A DNA stretch of 14,377 nt from Candidatus Poribacteria bacterium (GTDB lineage Bacteria; Poribacteria; WGA-4E; DTYX01), in NCBI GenBank assembly GCA_012961655.1, contig DTYX01001055.1:1-14377 (forward strand), given 5' to 3'. Below, one piece after another: positions 14,376 through 14,377 of this stretch (its first letter is position 1; every line of letters begins with the position of its first letter). Both the position numbers and the translations under genes were made by a program. A model generated the notes under the pieces. The model worked only from the letters and a program-made list of their open reading frames with translations. It made no database searches and was not told where the DNA came from.

Positions 14376-14377
14376 TA

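Overview
The window looks like a piece of chromosome from an uncultured, probably Gram-negative-type bacterium outside the Actinobacteria. It has moderate to low GC, ordinary sigma70-like promoters, good Shine-Dalgarno sites, one lipoprotein, and many small palindromic or low-complexity repeats between genes. The most telling content is a complete Pup, 20S proteasome and Pup-ligase gene set. That set is standard in Actinobacteria and patchy elsewhere (Nitrospirota, some Planctomycetes/Verrucomicrobia, several candidate phyla). The repeat types and a FlgD-like C-terminal remnant make me think of a candidate phylum such as Poribacteria, but this is only a guess.

Left half (plus strand). After a 12-codon gene tail comes a decayed GH4 glycosidase pseudogene (219-903) with large internal deletions and frameshifts. 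A clear promoter near 976-1004 then starts a run of an AI-2E-family membrane protein, the ribosome-assembly GTPase Der (8-bp overlap), the acyltransferase PlsY and a DUF362 protein. A small lipoprotein gene on the minus strand converges on the DUF362 gene, and an MFS transporter diverges from it. A perfect 15-bp hairpin separates the MFS gene from ppdK.

Right half (minus strand, described in transcription order from the right edge). A remnant of a FlgD-like C-terminal domain overlaps a good promoter (-35 14269-14274, -10 14246-14251). The transcript then carries pup (ending GGQ), prcB (GTG start directly after the pup stop), prcA and pafA. After a 154-bp gap lies a HicB-like antitoxin gene that overlaps a 55-residue HicA-like toxin gene by 41 bp, followed by full-length pyruvate phosphate dikinase.

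Function. Pup is attached to target lysines by PafA, and the PrcA/PrcB particle degrades the tagged proteins. Because Pup ends in Gln, a deamidase (Dop) and an ATPase ring (Mpa/ARC) are also expected, but neither is in the window. Der and PlsY are housekeeping genes often found side by side. PpdK sets pyruvate/PEP direction. The main unexplained structure is a 27-bp identical palindromic element in the pup leader and downstream of plsY, in the same orientation relative to transcription in both places.
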